This document shows, piece by piece, positions 35,591 to 43,642 of a stretch of 64,000 nucleotides of DNA. Numbering within the stretch: position 1 is the first letter of the stretch; the number at the start of each line of letters is the position of its first letter. Location: assembly GCF_022009635.1 (NCBI RefSeq), contig NZ_CP091716.1:5539501-5603500 (forward strand), read 5' to 3'. The DNA is from Variovorax paradoxus. Its GTDB lineage: Bacteria > Pseudomonadota > Gammaproteobacteria > Burkholderiales > Burkholderiaceae_C. The position numbers and the translations under genes were made by a program. The notes beneath the pieces were generated by a model. The model made no database searches. It had not been told where the DNA came from and worked only from the letters and a program-made list of their open reading frames with translations.

Positions 35591-36640
35591 TCAGCGCGGC
35601 GCCGCGCCCCGGTCGGAGCGGACGGTGGACACGACCGACAGCACCGCGTCGATCACCGCCTGCGGGTCGTCGAACTGGATGTCGTGGCCGGCGTTCGGCA
35701 GCAGCCGGTGCACGCTGCGCGTAGACCAGCCCGCCATTTCCGCGTGCATCTGCTTCCAGATGGCCTGCACCTGGGTGCCCTGCTGCGGCGTGATCTTCAT
35801 GCCGCGCAGTTCGGCCTCGGTGTAGGGCGCCATGGCCGTCAGCACCACCAGCGGTCGATGGCCCAGGTTCCTGAAGCCGCCGGTCTCGGCGAGCGTGGCG
35901 TCCATGGCGTCGCCTTCCACCAGTTGCGTGCGCATGGACTTGGGCGCGAAGGCGCGAACCGCCTGCGCGTCATGCGCCGTCTGGTGCGGTGCCTGCGACA
36001 GCAGCATCGAGGCCGCCGCCCGCAGCAGGCCCGACCACGCCAGCGCCACGCCGATGCGCGACTGCAGCGACCGCGTCTCCACCATGTAGGCCGCCACGCG
36101 CGCGACCTGGTCCGGGTGCGAGGGATCGACCAGCACCAGCCCCGCCACCTCGTCGCCGAAATGCTGCGTGAAATTGACGGCGTAGAGCCCGCCCATCGAC
36201 TGCCCGACCAGCACGAAGGGCCCCTGCTCGCCCGCGCGGGTCAAGGCCTCGTGCAGGTCTTGCGCGACCTGCCGGGCACTGTAGGGCGCATTCGAAGGGT
36301 CGCTCCACATCAGCCCCGCGCGACTGTACGAACAGGTGCGCGTATGCACCGCGACCTGCGGCTGCACCGGCGCCCAGCTCAGCGAGCCGTCGATGCTCAG
36401 GCCCGACTCGAACACCACCGTGGGCGAACCGCTGCCGCGGCAGTCGAGCTGTATGCGGCGGCCGCCGCCCACGTCGATCATCTTGCCGGGCGGCGGAAAG
36501 TCGCGTACCGCGCGGTAGCGGCCGAGTTGCTCGTACACCACGCCCGCGAGCACGGCGACCGCGAGGCAGACCACGCCAGCCAGGACGATGCGCATCAACA
36601 TACGTTTCAACGAGGGCTTCACTGCAGCAGATGGTGCCAC
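35591..36640 (-). CDS. Membrane-anchored alpha/beta hydrolase
   Basis: A protein of 349 residues from a GTG at 36640, or 336 from the ATG at 36601, which sits just before the transmembrane helix (MRIVLAGVVCLAVAVLAGVVY). The periplasmic part is an alpha/beta hydrolase with the nucleophile elbow VLVGQSMGGLYAVNF, the acid region near LVLVDPSHPDQ and a C-terminal catalytic histidine in LPNAGHDIQFDDPQ. The oxyanion region is around FESGLSIDGSLSW. Enzymes of this group are esterases or haloperoxidase-like hydrolases of unknown substrate. Convergent with the autotransporter gene (30 bp containing a short GCGCGGTCA repeat) and 24 bp from the DUF6134 gene stop. Confidence 0.85.
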   Translation of the reverse strand: MAPSAAVKPSLKRMLMRIVLAGVVCLAVAVLAGVVYEQLGRYRAVRDFPPPGKMIDVGGGRRIQLDCRGSGSPTVVFESGLSIDGSLSWAPVQPQVAVHTRTCSYSRAGLMWSDPSNAPYSARQVAQDLHEALTRAGEQGPFVLVGQSMGGLYAVNFTQHFGDEVAGLVLVDPSHPDQVARVAAYMVETRSLQSRIGVALAWSGLLRAAASMLLSQAPHQTAHDAQAVRAFAPKSMRTQLVEGDAMDATLAETGGFRNLGHRPLVVLTAMAPYTEAELRGMKITPQQGTQVQAIWKQMHAEMAGWSTRSVHRLLPNAGHDIQFDDPQAVIDAVLSVVSTVRSDRGAAPR

Positions 36641-36664
36641 CGCCGGCCCGCCGCCGCCACGGCC

Positions 36665-37333
36665 CTACTTCAGCCGGTAGCTGAGCTTGCGGTTGCCGCC
36701 GACGGTGGAGTCGAGCCCCAGCCATTCGCCCTGCTGCGAATACCAGACGTCGATGGGCTGCGCGTCGGTCGCGATGCGCCAGCGCGTGGCCTCCACCGGC
36801 TGGCCGCGCACTTCCACCGTGCCGCTGCCGGCCTTGCTGATGCGCACCGGCTCGATCTTGCCGCTCTGCGCGTTCAGCAGCCGGGCCTGCGTGCGGATCG
36901 CGGGGTTCCAGTAGGCAAAGCTCATCACGCAGCCGTCGACCGACTGCGTGCCCTTGGGCGTGACCACGGCCAGCACGTCGTCGCCCGTGGGCTCGGCGCT
37001 CACCTTCTCGGGCGTGCCGTCGTCGTCGGTCTTCGAGTTAAGCCGGCGCAGGCAGTCGCCGCGCCACAGCTCGGTAGCCTCGTGCCGGTAGCGGTAGACC
37101 GTCACGCCCAGCAGCTTGACCGCGAAGCGCGCCTCGCTCACCAGCTTGCGTTCGCCGCCGGTGGTGGCCAGCGCGAAGCGGTGCTCGCCGATGGGCGAGT
37201 CGTCGAGCAGTACGCGAAAGTCCCATTCGCCACCGGCGGGGCCGGCGGCCGAGGCGGTGGCCGCCCCGTTCGACAACGCTGCCAATGCGGCCAGCGCGCA
37301 AAGCCAGTGCTTCTTCTGCATCGTCTTTCTCAT
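36665..37333 (-). CDS. Secreted DUF6134-type protein
   Basis: A 222-residue exported protein. A signal peptide (WLCALAALAALSNGAATASAA) is followed by a beta-rich domain with WDFRVLLDDSPIGEHRFAL, a conserved CLRRLNSKTDDDG, a second cysteine in VDGCVMSFAYWNPAI and the ending SYRLK. This matches a family of periplasmic proteins (DUF6134) of unknown function often coded beside DUF1295 and cyclopropane-synthase-like genes. The ATG at 37333 overlaps the DUF1295 stop by 4 bp; a second ATG at 37321 is also possible. A role in membrane lipid modification or oxidative stress is inferred only from neighbours. Confidence 0.75.
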   Translation of the reverse strand: MRKTMQKKHWLCALAALAALSNGAATASAAGPAGGEWDFRVLLDDSPIGEHRFALATTGGERKLVSEARFAVKLLGVTVYRYRHEATELWRGDCLRRLNSKTDDDGTPEKVSAEPTGDDVLAVVTPKGTQSVDGCVMSFAYWNPAIRTQARLLNAQSGKIEPVRISKAGSGTVEVRGQPVEATRWRIATDAQPIDVWYSQQGEWLGLDSTVGGNRKLSYRLK

Positions 37334-38133
37334 GGCGCCTTGTGGTGATCGGCGCGCACCGGCCCCGGAACGAAGGCGTTGGTGCGCGCGATGTAGTCGC
37401 GATACGCCGGGCGGCGCTCGCCGATGTCGCCCTCGAGCATGCTCACGCCCGAGACCTTCAGCAGCAGCCATGTCATGAGCAGCGGCGACACCACGCTCCA
37501 CGCCCCGCCCCACCCCGCGCCGCCGATGGCCAGCAGCCACAGCCCCCACCAGACGCAGGCCTCGCCGAAGTAGTTGGGGTGGCGCGTGTAGCGCCACAGG
37601 CCGCGGTCCATCACCTGGCCCTTGTTCTTCGGCTCGGCCCTGAAACGCGCCATCTGCGCGTCGCCGATCGCCTCGAAGAAGATGCCGAACAGCGCCAGCA
37701 GAATGCCCAGCGCGTCCAGCGCCCCCAGGGGCCGCGCCGCTGCGGCGCCCGGCAGGAACGGCGCCGAGACGACCCACGCCAGCACCGCCTGAAGCGCGAA
37801 CACCAGGTACAGGCTCTTGAAGCCGAAGTTCGGCTGGTTGCGCGCCCGTATCGCCTGGTAGCGCCGGTCTTCCCCGTGGCCCCAGTTGCGCCAGGTGATG
37901 TACAGGCACAGCCGCACCGCCCACGCCGCGCCCAGCACCGCCATGCACAGCCCGCGCACCGTCTGCACCGGCAGCAGCACGAAATAGACAAGCCCCGCGC
38001 CCACGATGTAGACCGGCCACATGCGGTCGATCAGGCTCGCGTCATGGCGCGCCAGGCTGGCCAGCCAGGTCAGGAATGCCAGCGACGCGGTCAAGACCAA
38101 GCCGGCCAGCGCCAGGCCCACCATGCCGCTCAT
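37330..38133 (-). CDS. DUF1295 steroid-5-alpha-reductase-like membrane protein
   Basis: A 267-residue integral membrane protein with about seven helices. The C-terminal half carries the DUF1295/isoprenylcysteine methyltransferase-like core: GLWRYTRHPNYFGEACVWWGLWL (in two parts), and ending GDIGERRPAYRDYIARTNAFVPGP, which matches the family (steroid 5-alpha-reductase C-terminal fold). The biochemical activity is unknown; related enzymes reduce or methylate lipids in the membrane. It is coupled at both ends: its start overlaps the upstream cfa-like gene by 4 bp, and its stop overlaps the DUF6134 gene by 4 bp. Proteins like these recur together in sigma-factor-regulated lipid modification clusters. 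Confidence 0.83.
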   Translation of the reverse strand: MSGMVGLALAGLVLTASLAFLTWLASLARHDASLIDRMWPVYIVGAGLVYFVLLPVQTVRGLCMAVLGAAWAVRLCLYITWRNWGHGEDRRYQAIRARNQPNFGFKSLYLVFALQAVLAWVVSAPFLPGAAAARPLGALDALGILLALFGIFFEAIGDAQMARFRAEPKNKGQVMDRGLWRYTRHPNYFGEACVWWGLWLLAIGGAGWGGAWSVVSPLLMTWLLLKVSGVSMLEGDIGERRPAYRDYIARTNAFVPGPVRADHHKAP

Positions 38134-39176
38134 GCGCCCCGACGTTCAAAAAGATAGTGACTCACCCACCAGCGCTGCCCGTGGTCGAAGCCGAACAGCT
38201 CCGCCACCGACATGAAGAACAGCCGCCAGCGCGTCCACCACACATTGGCCTCGGCGCCGTAGGTGGCCTGGAACAGCGGGCGCAGCGTGTCGCGGCGCTC
38301 GTCCATGTTGCGCAGCCAGGCCTCGGCCGTGCGCTGGTAGTGGCTGCCTTCCCAGCGCCAGCGGCGCAGCAGGCGCAGGTCGTCCTGGCAGTGCAGCGCC
38401 AGGTCGTCGCTGGGCATCATGCCGCCGGAGAAGAAGTACTTGCTCATCCAGTCGCTCGGGTCGCGCACCTCGAAGGGGTACGGCGCCTCCTTGTGGGCGA
38501 ACACATGCATGAAGAATCGCCCGCCCGGCCGGAGCCAGCGCGCCACGTTGGCAAAGGCCTGGGGCCAGTTGCGCAGGTGCTCGAACATCTCGACCGACAC
38601 CACGCGGTCGAAGCGCTCGTCGGTGTCGAACACGTTGATGTCGCGCGTCAGCACCCGCACGTTGCCCAGGCCGCGCCGGGCGGCCTCGGCCTCGATGTAT
38701 TCGCGCTGGGAATTGGAATTGGAAAGCGCCGTGACGCGGCTGCCCGGGTAATGCTCGGCCATCCAGAGCGTGAGGGAGCCCCAGCCGCAGCCCAGCTCCA
38801 GCACGTCCTGCCCGTCGGCCAGGCCGGCGCGCTCGCAGGTGGCGGCCAGCGCGGCGGATTCGGCCTCTTCCAGCGTGCGGGTGCCCTCGGGCCAGTAGCA
38901 GCTGCTGTATTTGCGGTGGTTTCCCAGCACTTCGCCGAAGAAGGCGGCCGGAACCTCGTAGTGCTGCTCGTTGGCCTTTTCGGGCAAGGGGGCCAGGTTG
39001 GCCGCGCCCATGCGGGCGACGAAGTCTTGCGTCAGCTCGGCCACCGCCAGCGCGTTGCCGGAATGCAACTCCGCGAGCCGGTCTTTCAGCAACCGGCGGA
39101 TGCCCCGGCGGACCACCGGGTCCGGCACCAGGCCCTTTTCGACCCAGCGGATGGCGAATGCGATGTCCTGCGGCAT
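38130..39176 (-). CDS. Cyclopropane-fatty-acyl-phospholipid synthase family methyltransferase
   Basis: A 348-residue SAM-dependent methyltransferase of the CFA-synthase family. The SAM-binding motif is VLELGCGWGSLTLWMAEHYPG, preceded by the CFA-type YSSCYWPEGTRTLEEAE and followed by SNSQREYIEAEA, VSVEMFEHLRNW and FFMHVFAHKE. It lacks most of the N-terminal domain of classical Cfa. The start at 39176 has GAGGAAAAG upstream; the frame is open earlier but unconserved. It begins an operon with DUF1295 and DUF6134 genes. Its product may be a methylated or cyclopropanated membrane fatty acid. A 7-bp-arm hairpin (GGCACGC at 39195, GCGTGCC at 39208) lies in its leader. Confidence 0.86.
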   Translation of the reverse strand: MPQDIAFAIRWVEKGLVPDPVVRRGIRRLLKDRLAELHSGNALAVAELTQDFVARMGAANLAPLPEKANEQHYEVPAAFFGEVLGNHRKYSSCYWPEGTRTLEEAESAALAATCERAGLADGQDVLELGCGWGSLTLWMAEHYPGSRVTALSNSNSQREYIEAEAARRGLGNVRVLTRDINVFDTDERFDRVVSVEMFEHLRNWPQAFANVARWLRPGGRFFMHVFAHKEAPYPFEVRDPSDWMSKYFFSGGMMPSDDLALHCQDDLRLLRRWRWEGSHYQRTAEAWLRNMDERRDTLRPLFQATYGAEANVWWTRWRLFFMSVAELFGFDHGQRWWVSHYLFERRGA

Positions 39177-39387
39177 GACTTTTCCTCGGCTGAAGGCACG
39201 CCGGAATGCGTGCCCTTGACACCCGTACGCGGCAAAGCGGCTTCTGGATGCACCCTGCCCCTTGGGCTCGCATGGTACGGCGCCAGCCGGAGAAACTGTG
39301 GCAGACTCATCCGCGATGGCCGGCTTCTGCCTGAGGACATGAGCGCCGGCGCGGTGCTCGCCAGGCGGCCCGAACGGCTTCTGCACC

Positions 39388-41517
39388 GTGAACAACCTCC
39401 CCGCCTTTCTCCCGTCGCACCACAACCTGTGGGCTGTTGCTGCGTCCCTGCTCCTTGCAACGCTCGCCTCCTATGTAGCCCTTGACCTGTCGCGCCGGGT
39501 CCGGCATGCCAGCGGACGGCCGCACCTGCTGTGGTGGGCCCTGGGCTCATTGGCCATGGGCACGGGCATCTGGTCCATGCACTTCGTCGGCATGCTGGGT
39601 TTCTCGCTGCCCATATCGCTCGGCTTTTCGGGCGGGCTGACCCTGGCCTCCTGGGTGGCCGGCGTCATGGCGTCGGGCGTCGCGCTGTGGGTGGCCAGCG
39701 AGGCCGACTACGGACTGCGCCGCATCGCCATCGCCTCCCTGGCCATGGCGGTCGGCATCTGCGGCATGCACTACATCGGCATGGCCGCGCTCGACATGGC
39801 GCCGCCCATCGTCTGGCATGTGCCCACGGTGCTGGTGTCGCTGCTGATCGGCCTGGGCGCCTCGGCCGCGGCGCTGGTCATCTTCAAGTACCTGGGCAAT
39901 GCCCACAGCACCTACCGCGTGGCCTTTCAGTTGCTGGCTTCGGTCGTCATGGGCATCGCGATCTGCGGCATGCACTACACCGGCATGGCGGCGGCGAACT
40001 TCCCGGCCGATTCGGTTTGCCTGAGTTCCGGCCAGTTGTACGGCACGGGGCTCACCGCCATCGTCGGGCTGGCCTCGGGGCTGCTGCTGCTCGGCACGCT
40101 CTTCACATCGATTCTCGAATCGCGGCTGCAGCTGGTTGCCAGGCGCCTGTCGAGCTCGCTCGAAGAGGCCAACGCCGAACTCACCCAGGCCAACCACGAG
40201 TTGCAGAAACGCGCCTTCACCGACGCGCTGACCGGCCTGCCCAACCGCGTGCTGTTCGAAGACCGCCTGCGCCACGCCCTGGCGCGCATGAACCGCGCCA
40301 ACCAGTTGCAGGTCGAGGAATGCATTGCCGTTCTTTTCGTCGACCTCGACGGATTCAAGCCCATCAACGATTCGTTCGGCCACTCGGCCGGCGACCGCAT
40401 CCTGTGCGTGGCCGCCGAGCGCCTCGCCCGCAACACGCGAGAAAGCGACACCGTGGCCCGCATCGGCGGCGACGAGTTCCTACTGCTGCTCGAAGGCGTG
40501 CACGACCGCGCCGAATGCGCGGAAGCCGCCAACCGGGTGCTGCGCGCGCTCGGCGAGCCTTTCAACGTGCAGGGCAAGCTGCTACAGATCGCGTGCTCCA
40601 TCGGCATCGTGCTGCACCCCGAACAGGGCGAGCCCGACAAGCTCGTGGCCAATGCCGACGCGGCCATGTACGAGGCCAAGCGCGCGGGCGGCGGCAACTA
40701 CGTGATGTTCGAGTCGCACATGGGCGCCGACGCCGCCAAGCAACTGCAGTTGCAAAGCGACCTGCGCCGGGCGGTCGAGCTCAAGCAGTTCGAGCTGTAC
40801 TACCAGCCCAAGATCAACGGCGTGGGCGACAGCATCAGCGGCGTGGAAGCGCTGGTGCGCTGGAACCATCCGCAGCACGGCCTGATCGGCCCCACCGAAT
40901 TCATCGGGCTGGCCGAGCGCTTCGGCCTCATCGTGCACCTGGGCGACTGGATCCTCGACGAGGCCTGCCGCCAGATCGCGCAATGGCAGGCGCAGGGCAC
41001 GCAAATGTGCGTGGCCGTGAACCTGTCGGTCATGCAACTGCGCGAGGTCGACTTCGTCGCGCGCGTCGAACGGGCGCTGCTGCGGCACAACGTGCCGGCG
41101 TCGCTGCTGCTGTGCGAGATCACCGAATCCGTGGCCATGGAAGACATCAAGGCCACGCAGCGCACCTTAGAAGGCTTGGCGCGCGTCGGCGTGTTCTTGT
41201 CGATCGACGATTTCGGCACCGGCTATTCGAGCCTGAGCCACCTGCGCAAGCTGCCCGCGCGCCAGGTCAAGATCGACCGCAGCTTCGTGCAGGACCTGCA
41301 GACCAAGGAAGACGCCCGGGCCGTGATCGACGCCGTCATCCGCCTGGCCCACGCGCTGGGCCTGAGCGTGGTGGCCGAGGGCGTCGAGAACGAAGCCCAG
41401 CGCGACATCCTGCTGGCGATGGGATGCGACGAGCTGCAGGGTTTTCTGTTCTCGCGTCCGCTGCCTGCGGGGGATTTGCTGGATTGGTTTTCGAACCGGT
41501 ACGCGGAGGCGGCTTAG
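39388..41517 (+). CDS. MHYT-GGDEF-EAL cyclic-di-GMP signalling protein
   Basis: A 709-residue membrane protein with a GTG start. The N-terminal 240 residues form a seven-helix MHYT sensor with three signature repeats (WSMHFVGM, CGMHYIGM, CGMHYTGM), thought to bind metal and sense a diatomic gas. A short coiled linker leads to a diguanylate cyclase domain with an intact active site (RIGGDEFLLLLEG; also LTGLPNRVLFEDRL). A phosphodiesterase domain follows with VEALVRWNHP, NLSVMQL, CEITESV and the conserved DDFGTGYSSLSHL. Both motifs look catalytically complete, so the protein may make or degrade c-di-GMP depending on the signal. It stands alone, divergent from the cfa-like gene. Confidence 0.95.
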   Translation: MNNLPAFLPSHHNLWAVAASLLLATLASYVALDLSRRVRHASGRPHLLWWALGSLAMGTGIWSMHFVGMLGFSLPISLGFSGGLTLASWVAGVMASGVALWVASEADYGLRRIAIASLAMAVGICGMHYIGMAALDMAPPIVWHVPTVLVSLLIGLGASAAALVIFKYLGNAHSTYRVAFQLLASVVMGIAICGMHYTGMAAANFPADSVCLSSGQLYGTGLTAIVGLASGLLLLGTLFTSILESRLQLVARRLSSSLEEANAELTQANHELQKRAFTDALTGLPNRVLFEDRLRHALARMNRANQLQVEECIAVLFVDLDGFKPINDSFGHSAGDRILCVAAERLARNTRESDTVARIGGDEFLLLLEGVHDRAECAEAANRVLRALGEPFNVQGKLLQIACSIGIVLHPEQGEPDKLVANADAAMYEAKRAGGGNYVMFESHMGADAAKQLQLQSDLRRAVELKQFELYYQPKINGVGDSISGVEALVRWNHPQHGLIGPTEFIGLAERFGLIVHLGDWILDEACRQIAQWQAQGTQMCVAVNLSVMQLREVDFVARVERALLRHNVPASLLLCEITESVAMEDIKATQRTLEGLARVGVFLSIDDFGTGYSSLSHLRKLPARQVKIDRSFVQDLQTKEDARAVIDAVIRLAHALGLSVVAEGVENEAQRDILLAMGCDELQGFLFSRPLPAGDLLDWFSNRYAEAA

Positions 41518-41581
41518 CTCAGGTCCAGGCACTTTTCTCAGCGATCACGACTCGGTGAAGCCGAAGACCAATGGCCGCTGC

Positions 41582-42400
41582 CTATCGCATCGCCACGATC
41601 ACATGCGCCTGGATCTTGCCGACCACTGGGCCTTCGCCATGAAGACGGGCAATCGCCTGTGCCGCGCGATCGGTGGCCAACTCGAGCGAGCCAGCATCGC
41701 GCGCTTCGATCTCGTTGCGCAGCGGCGTTCCCTGGCAGTAGGCAGTGGCCACGTCGCGCGCCGAGGGCGAGCGGCTGAGCTTCTCGCGCGTGTCGATATG
41801 GATGCTGGCGAAGCCTGCGCGGCGCAGGTCTTCGCGGATCAGCGCAACGTCGTGATAGCCATGCGGCGTGCGCGCCAGGAAGCGCGGAGGGTCTTGCGGG
41901 AACAGCTCGGCCATGGCGTTGGTGACCTCGTCGGCAAAGGCGTTCTCCTCGATGCGGTCCCACACGCTGAAGACGAAGCGCCCGCCCGGCCTCAGCACGC
42001 GGCGCGCCTCGGCATAGCCGGCGGTGCGGTCGGGGAAGAACATCGCGCCGAACTGGCAACAGACGACATCGAAGGAGGCGTCTTCGAATGGCAGCTTGAG
42101 CGCGTCGGCCTGTTGCCATTCGATGTTGACGCGGCCATCGGCAGCCTGCCGGCTGGCGGCGTAGTCGAGCATGGGCTGGTTGAGGTCGGTCACCACGTAG
42201 CGCGTGCCGGGGGCTAGCCTGGGCGCAAGCGCTCGTGTGACCACGCCGCTGCCTGCCGCCGTTTCGAGCACCGAGCCGGGCGAATAAGACGCGACCAGTT
42301 CCGCCATGTCTACGGCATAGGCCTCGAAGATCAGGGGGACCATGAGCGTGTCGTAGAACTTCGGGATCGAACCTGCAAATACCTTGTCGATTTCGGACAT
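41582..42400 (-). CDS. Class I SAM-dependent methyltransferase
   Basis: A 272-residue methyltransferase of the Methyltransf_11/UbiE-like group. SAM motif I is VLETAAGSGVVTRAL (cysteine-free variant of the usual GxGxG), motif II-like DLNQPMLDYA, and the post-motif region FDVVCCQFGAMFFPDRTAGYAEARRVL in two pieces with LRPGGRFVFSVWD. The ATG at 42400 was chosen for the GGAGACCCTA upstream and the conserved N-terminus (FYDTLMVPLIFEAYA). The substrate is unknown. It lies between the c-di-GMP gene (convergent) and the TIR operon (divergent, 294 bp gap), and its GC content matches the core genome. Confidence 0.88.
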   Translation of the reverse strand: MSEIDKVFAGSIPKFYDTLMVPLIFEAYAVDMAELVASYSPGSVLETAAGSGVVTRALAPRLAPGTRYVVTDLNQPMLDYAASRQAADGRVNIEWQQADALKLPFEDASFDVVCCQFGAMFFPDRTAGYAEARRVLRPGGRFVFSVWDRIEENAFADEVTNAMAELFPQDPPRFLARTPHGYHDVALIREDLRRAGFASIHIDTREKLSRSPSARDVATAYCQGTPLRNEIEARDAGSLELATDRAAQAIARLHGEGPVVGKIQAHVIVAMR

Positions 42401-42557
42401 TAGGGTCTCCTCTTGAGAACTTGGTCTAGAACATGCCTCTAGTCGGCCTCTTGTGGATGCCCATTTCTGCGTTATTCGGACAAATTTCAATGAGCGCTCC
42501 GACTTATGGCGCTTTATAGCGTTGCTCCATGGGCCCCCAGTTGGGCCCGCCCGCACT

Positions 42558-42575
42558 CCACGCAGATCTGCGTGG
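42558..42575. promoter_or_regulatory. 18-bp perfect palindrome upstream of TIR operon
   Basis: CCACGCAGATCTGCGTGG is a perfect palindrome 120 bp before the TIR start codon, in the 294-bp gap that otherwise holds no gene. It could be an operator, or a hairpin related to the left boundary of the low-GC island. Confidence 0.45.
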
Positions 42576-42631
42576 GCAAATATGTTTAACCGATATCAAA
42601 AAATTCCACTCATCTATGGCGAGAGGCGACA

Positions 42632-42646
42632 ACTGTAAGTTACAGT
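42632..42646. promoter_or_regulatory. Operator-like palindrome ACTGTAA-G-TTACAGT
   Basis: A perfect 7-bp inverted repeat with a 1-bp spacer, 49-63 bp before the TIR start. A second, smaller repeat (ATCGT-CGGT-ACGAT) follows at 42648-42661. The placement suits repressor control of the TIR operon, possibly by the winged-helix domains of its own products. Confidence 0.45.
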
Positions 42647-42694
42647 AATCGTCGGTACGATGATTAAGGCGTTGATAAAAGAAGGCGGATAACA

Positions 42695-43642
42695 ATGGCC
42701 ACAGGAACAGCAGCCAAGAAGGCACCTCCCAAGAGAGGCCTCCACGGTACCTCGAATTCGCATCGCTTTGAGCCGGCAAAGCTTGATTCATTATTTGTTG
42801 TGTTGGACGCCATTGCATGGCTAGACGCGCCAACGAGCGGAGAGGTCGCGCAGTTCGCAGGCATTGATCCGCGCACAGCCGGAAAGCTGCTGAAGAACGC
42901 TAGCCAGATTGGTCTGGTCGACGCAGTCGCGTCGGGGTATGTCTTAGTACTCCCATACCCCTACAAAGGCTCTCAGGACCAAAAACAAGCAGTGGTGAAG
43001 GAAGCGCTTGTACGATTGCCACTTCTGACGGGTGTAAGACAGTTTCTGAGACTCGGAGACAAGACCGAGGTCGCGCTACGAAAGGCCGCCACTGTGGCGG
43101 GCATCGTGCCATTTAGTTCGGCGGACCTGAACCCGCTTCTTGAATGGGCGCAATCGCTAGGCGCGTTGCAGCCAAGTCTCATTGCCGAGGATTTGGTTGA
43201 CGCTGCTGAGAGCAAGAAGGAGCGCCGCCACATTGAAGAAAAGGATCAAAGAGTTGCCTTTTTGTCCCACAGCTCCGCCGACAAAGCGTTCATTCGTCAA
43301 CTTGCAGCTGACCTCACAGCGAACGGAATCAGCGTGTGGCTCGATGAACAACGGATTCGCGTTGGCGACTCGATTCCGGAGAAAATCGCTCAAGGCTTGG
43401 CAGAGTCTGACTTTTTTCTGATCGGCATGAGCCACAAGTCGAGCGAGTCGGCATGGGTGCAGAAAGAGTTAAACAATGCACTTATGACAGAGGTGAAACG
43501 GCGCAATGTCCACATCTTGCCGCTCAAACTTGATGACACGCCGATGCCTCTGATTATTGGCGACAAGAAATACGCCGACTTCTCAAAGTCGTACAAAGCC
43601 GGCCTAGATGAATTGCTTACCGCTTTGAAGGGAAGCGTATGA
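42695..43642 (+). CDS. Winged-helix TIR-domain protein, candidate defence effector
   Basis: A 315-residue protein of two parts. The first 175 residues look like two winged-helix modules (TSGEVAQFAGIDPRTAGKLLKNASQIG in broken form, then a second around EVALRKAATVAGIVPF...LLEWAQSLGAL). The last 130 residues are a TIR_2 domain: RVAFLSHSSADKAFIRQLA, GISVWLDEQRIRVGDSI, LAESDFFLIGMSHKSSES and WVQKELNNAL, with the W-x-x-x-E pair that carries the catalytic glutamate in TIR NADases. A direct NAD-degrading or signalling role in anti-phage defence is plausible. It overlaps its partner gene by 4 bp. Lower GC than its flanks suggests transfer. Confidence 0.85.
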   Translation: MATGTAAKKAPPKRGLHGTSNSHRFEPAKLDSLFVVLDAIAWLDAPTSGEVAQFAGIDPRTAGKLLKNASQIGLVDAVASGYVLVLPYPYKGSQDQKQAVVKEALVRLPLLTGVRQFLRLGDKTEVALRKAATVAGIVPFSSADLNPLLEWAQSLGALQPSLIAEDLVDAAESKKERRHIEEKDQRVAFLSHSSADKAFIRQLAADLTANGISVWLDEQRIRVGDSIPEKIAQGLAESDFFLIGMSHKSSESAWVQKELNNALMTEVKRRNVHILPLKLDDTPMPLIIGDKKYADFSKSYKAGLDELLTALKGSV

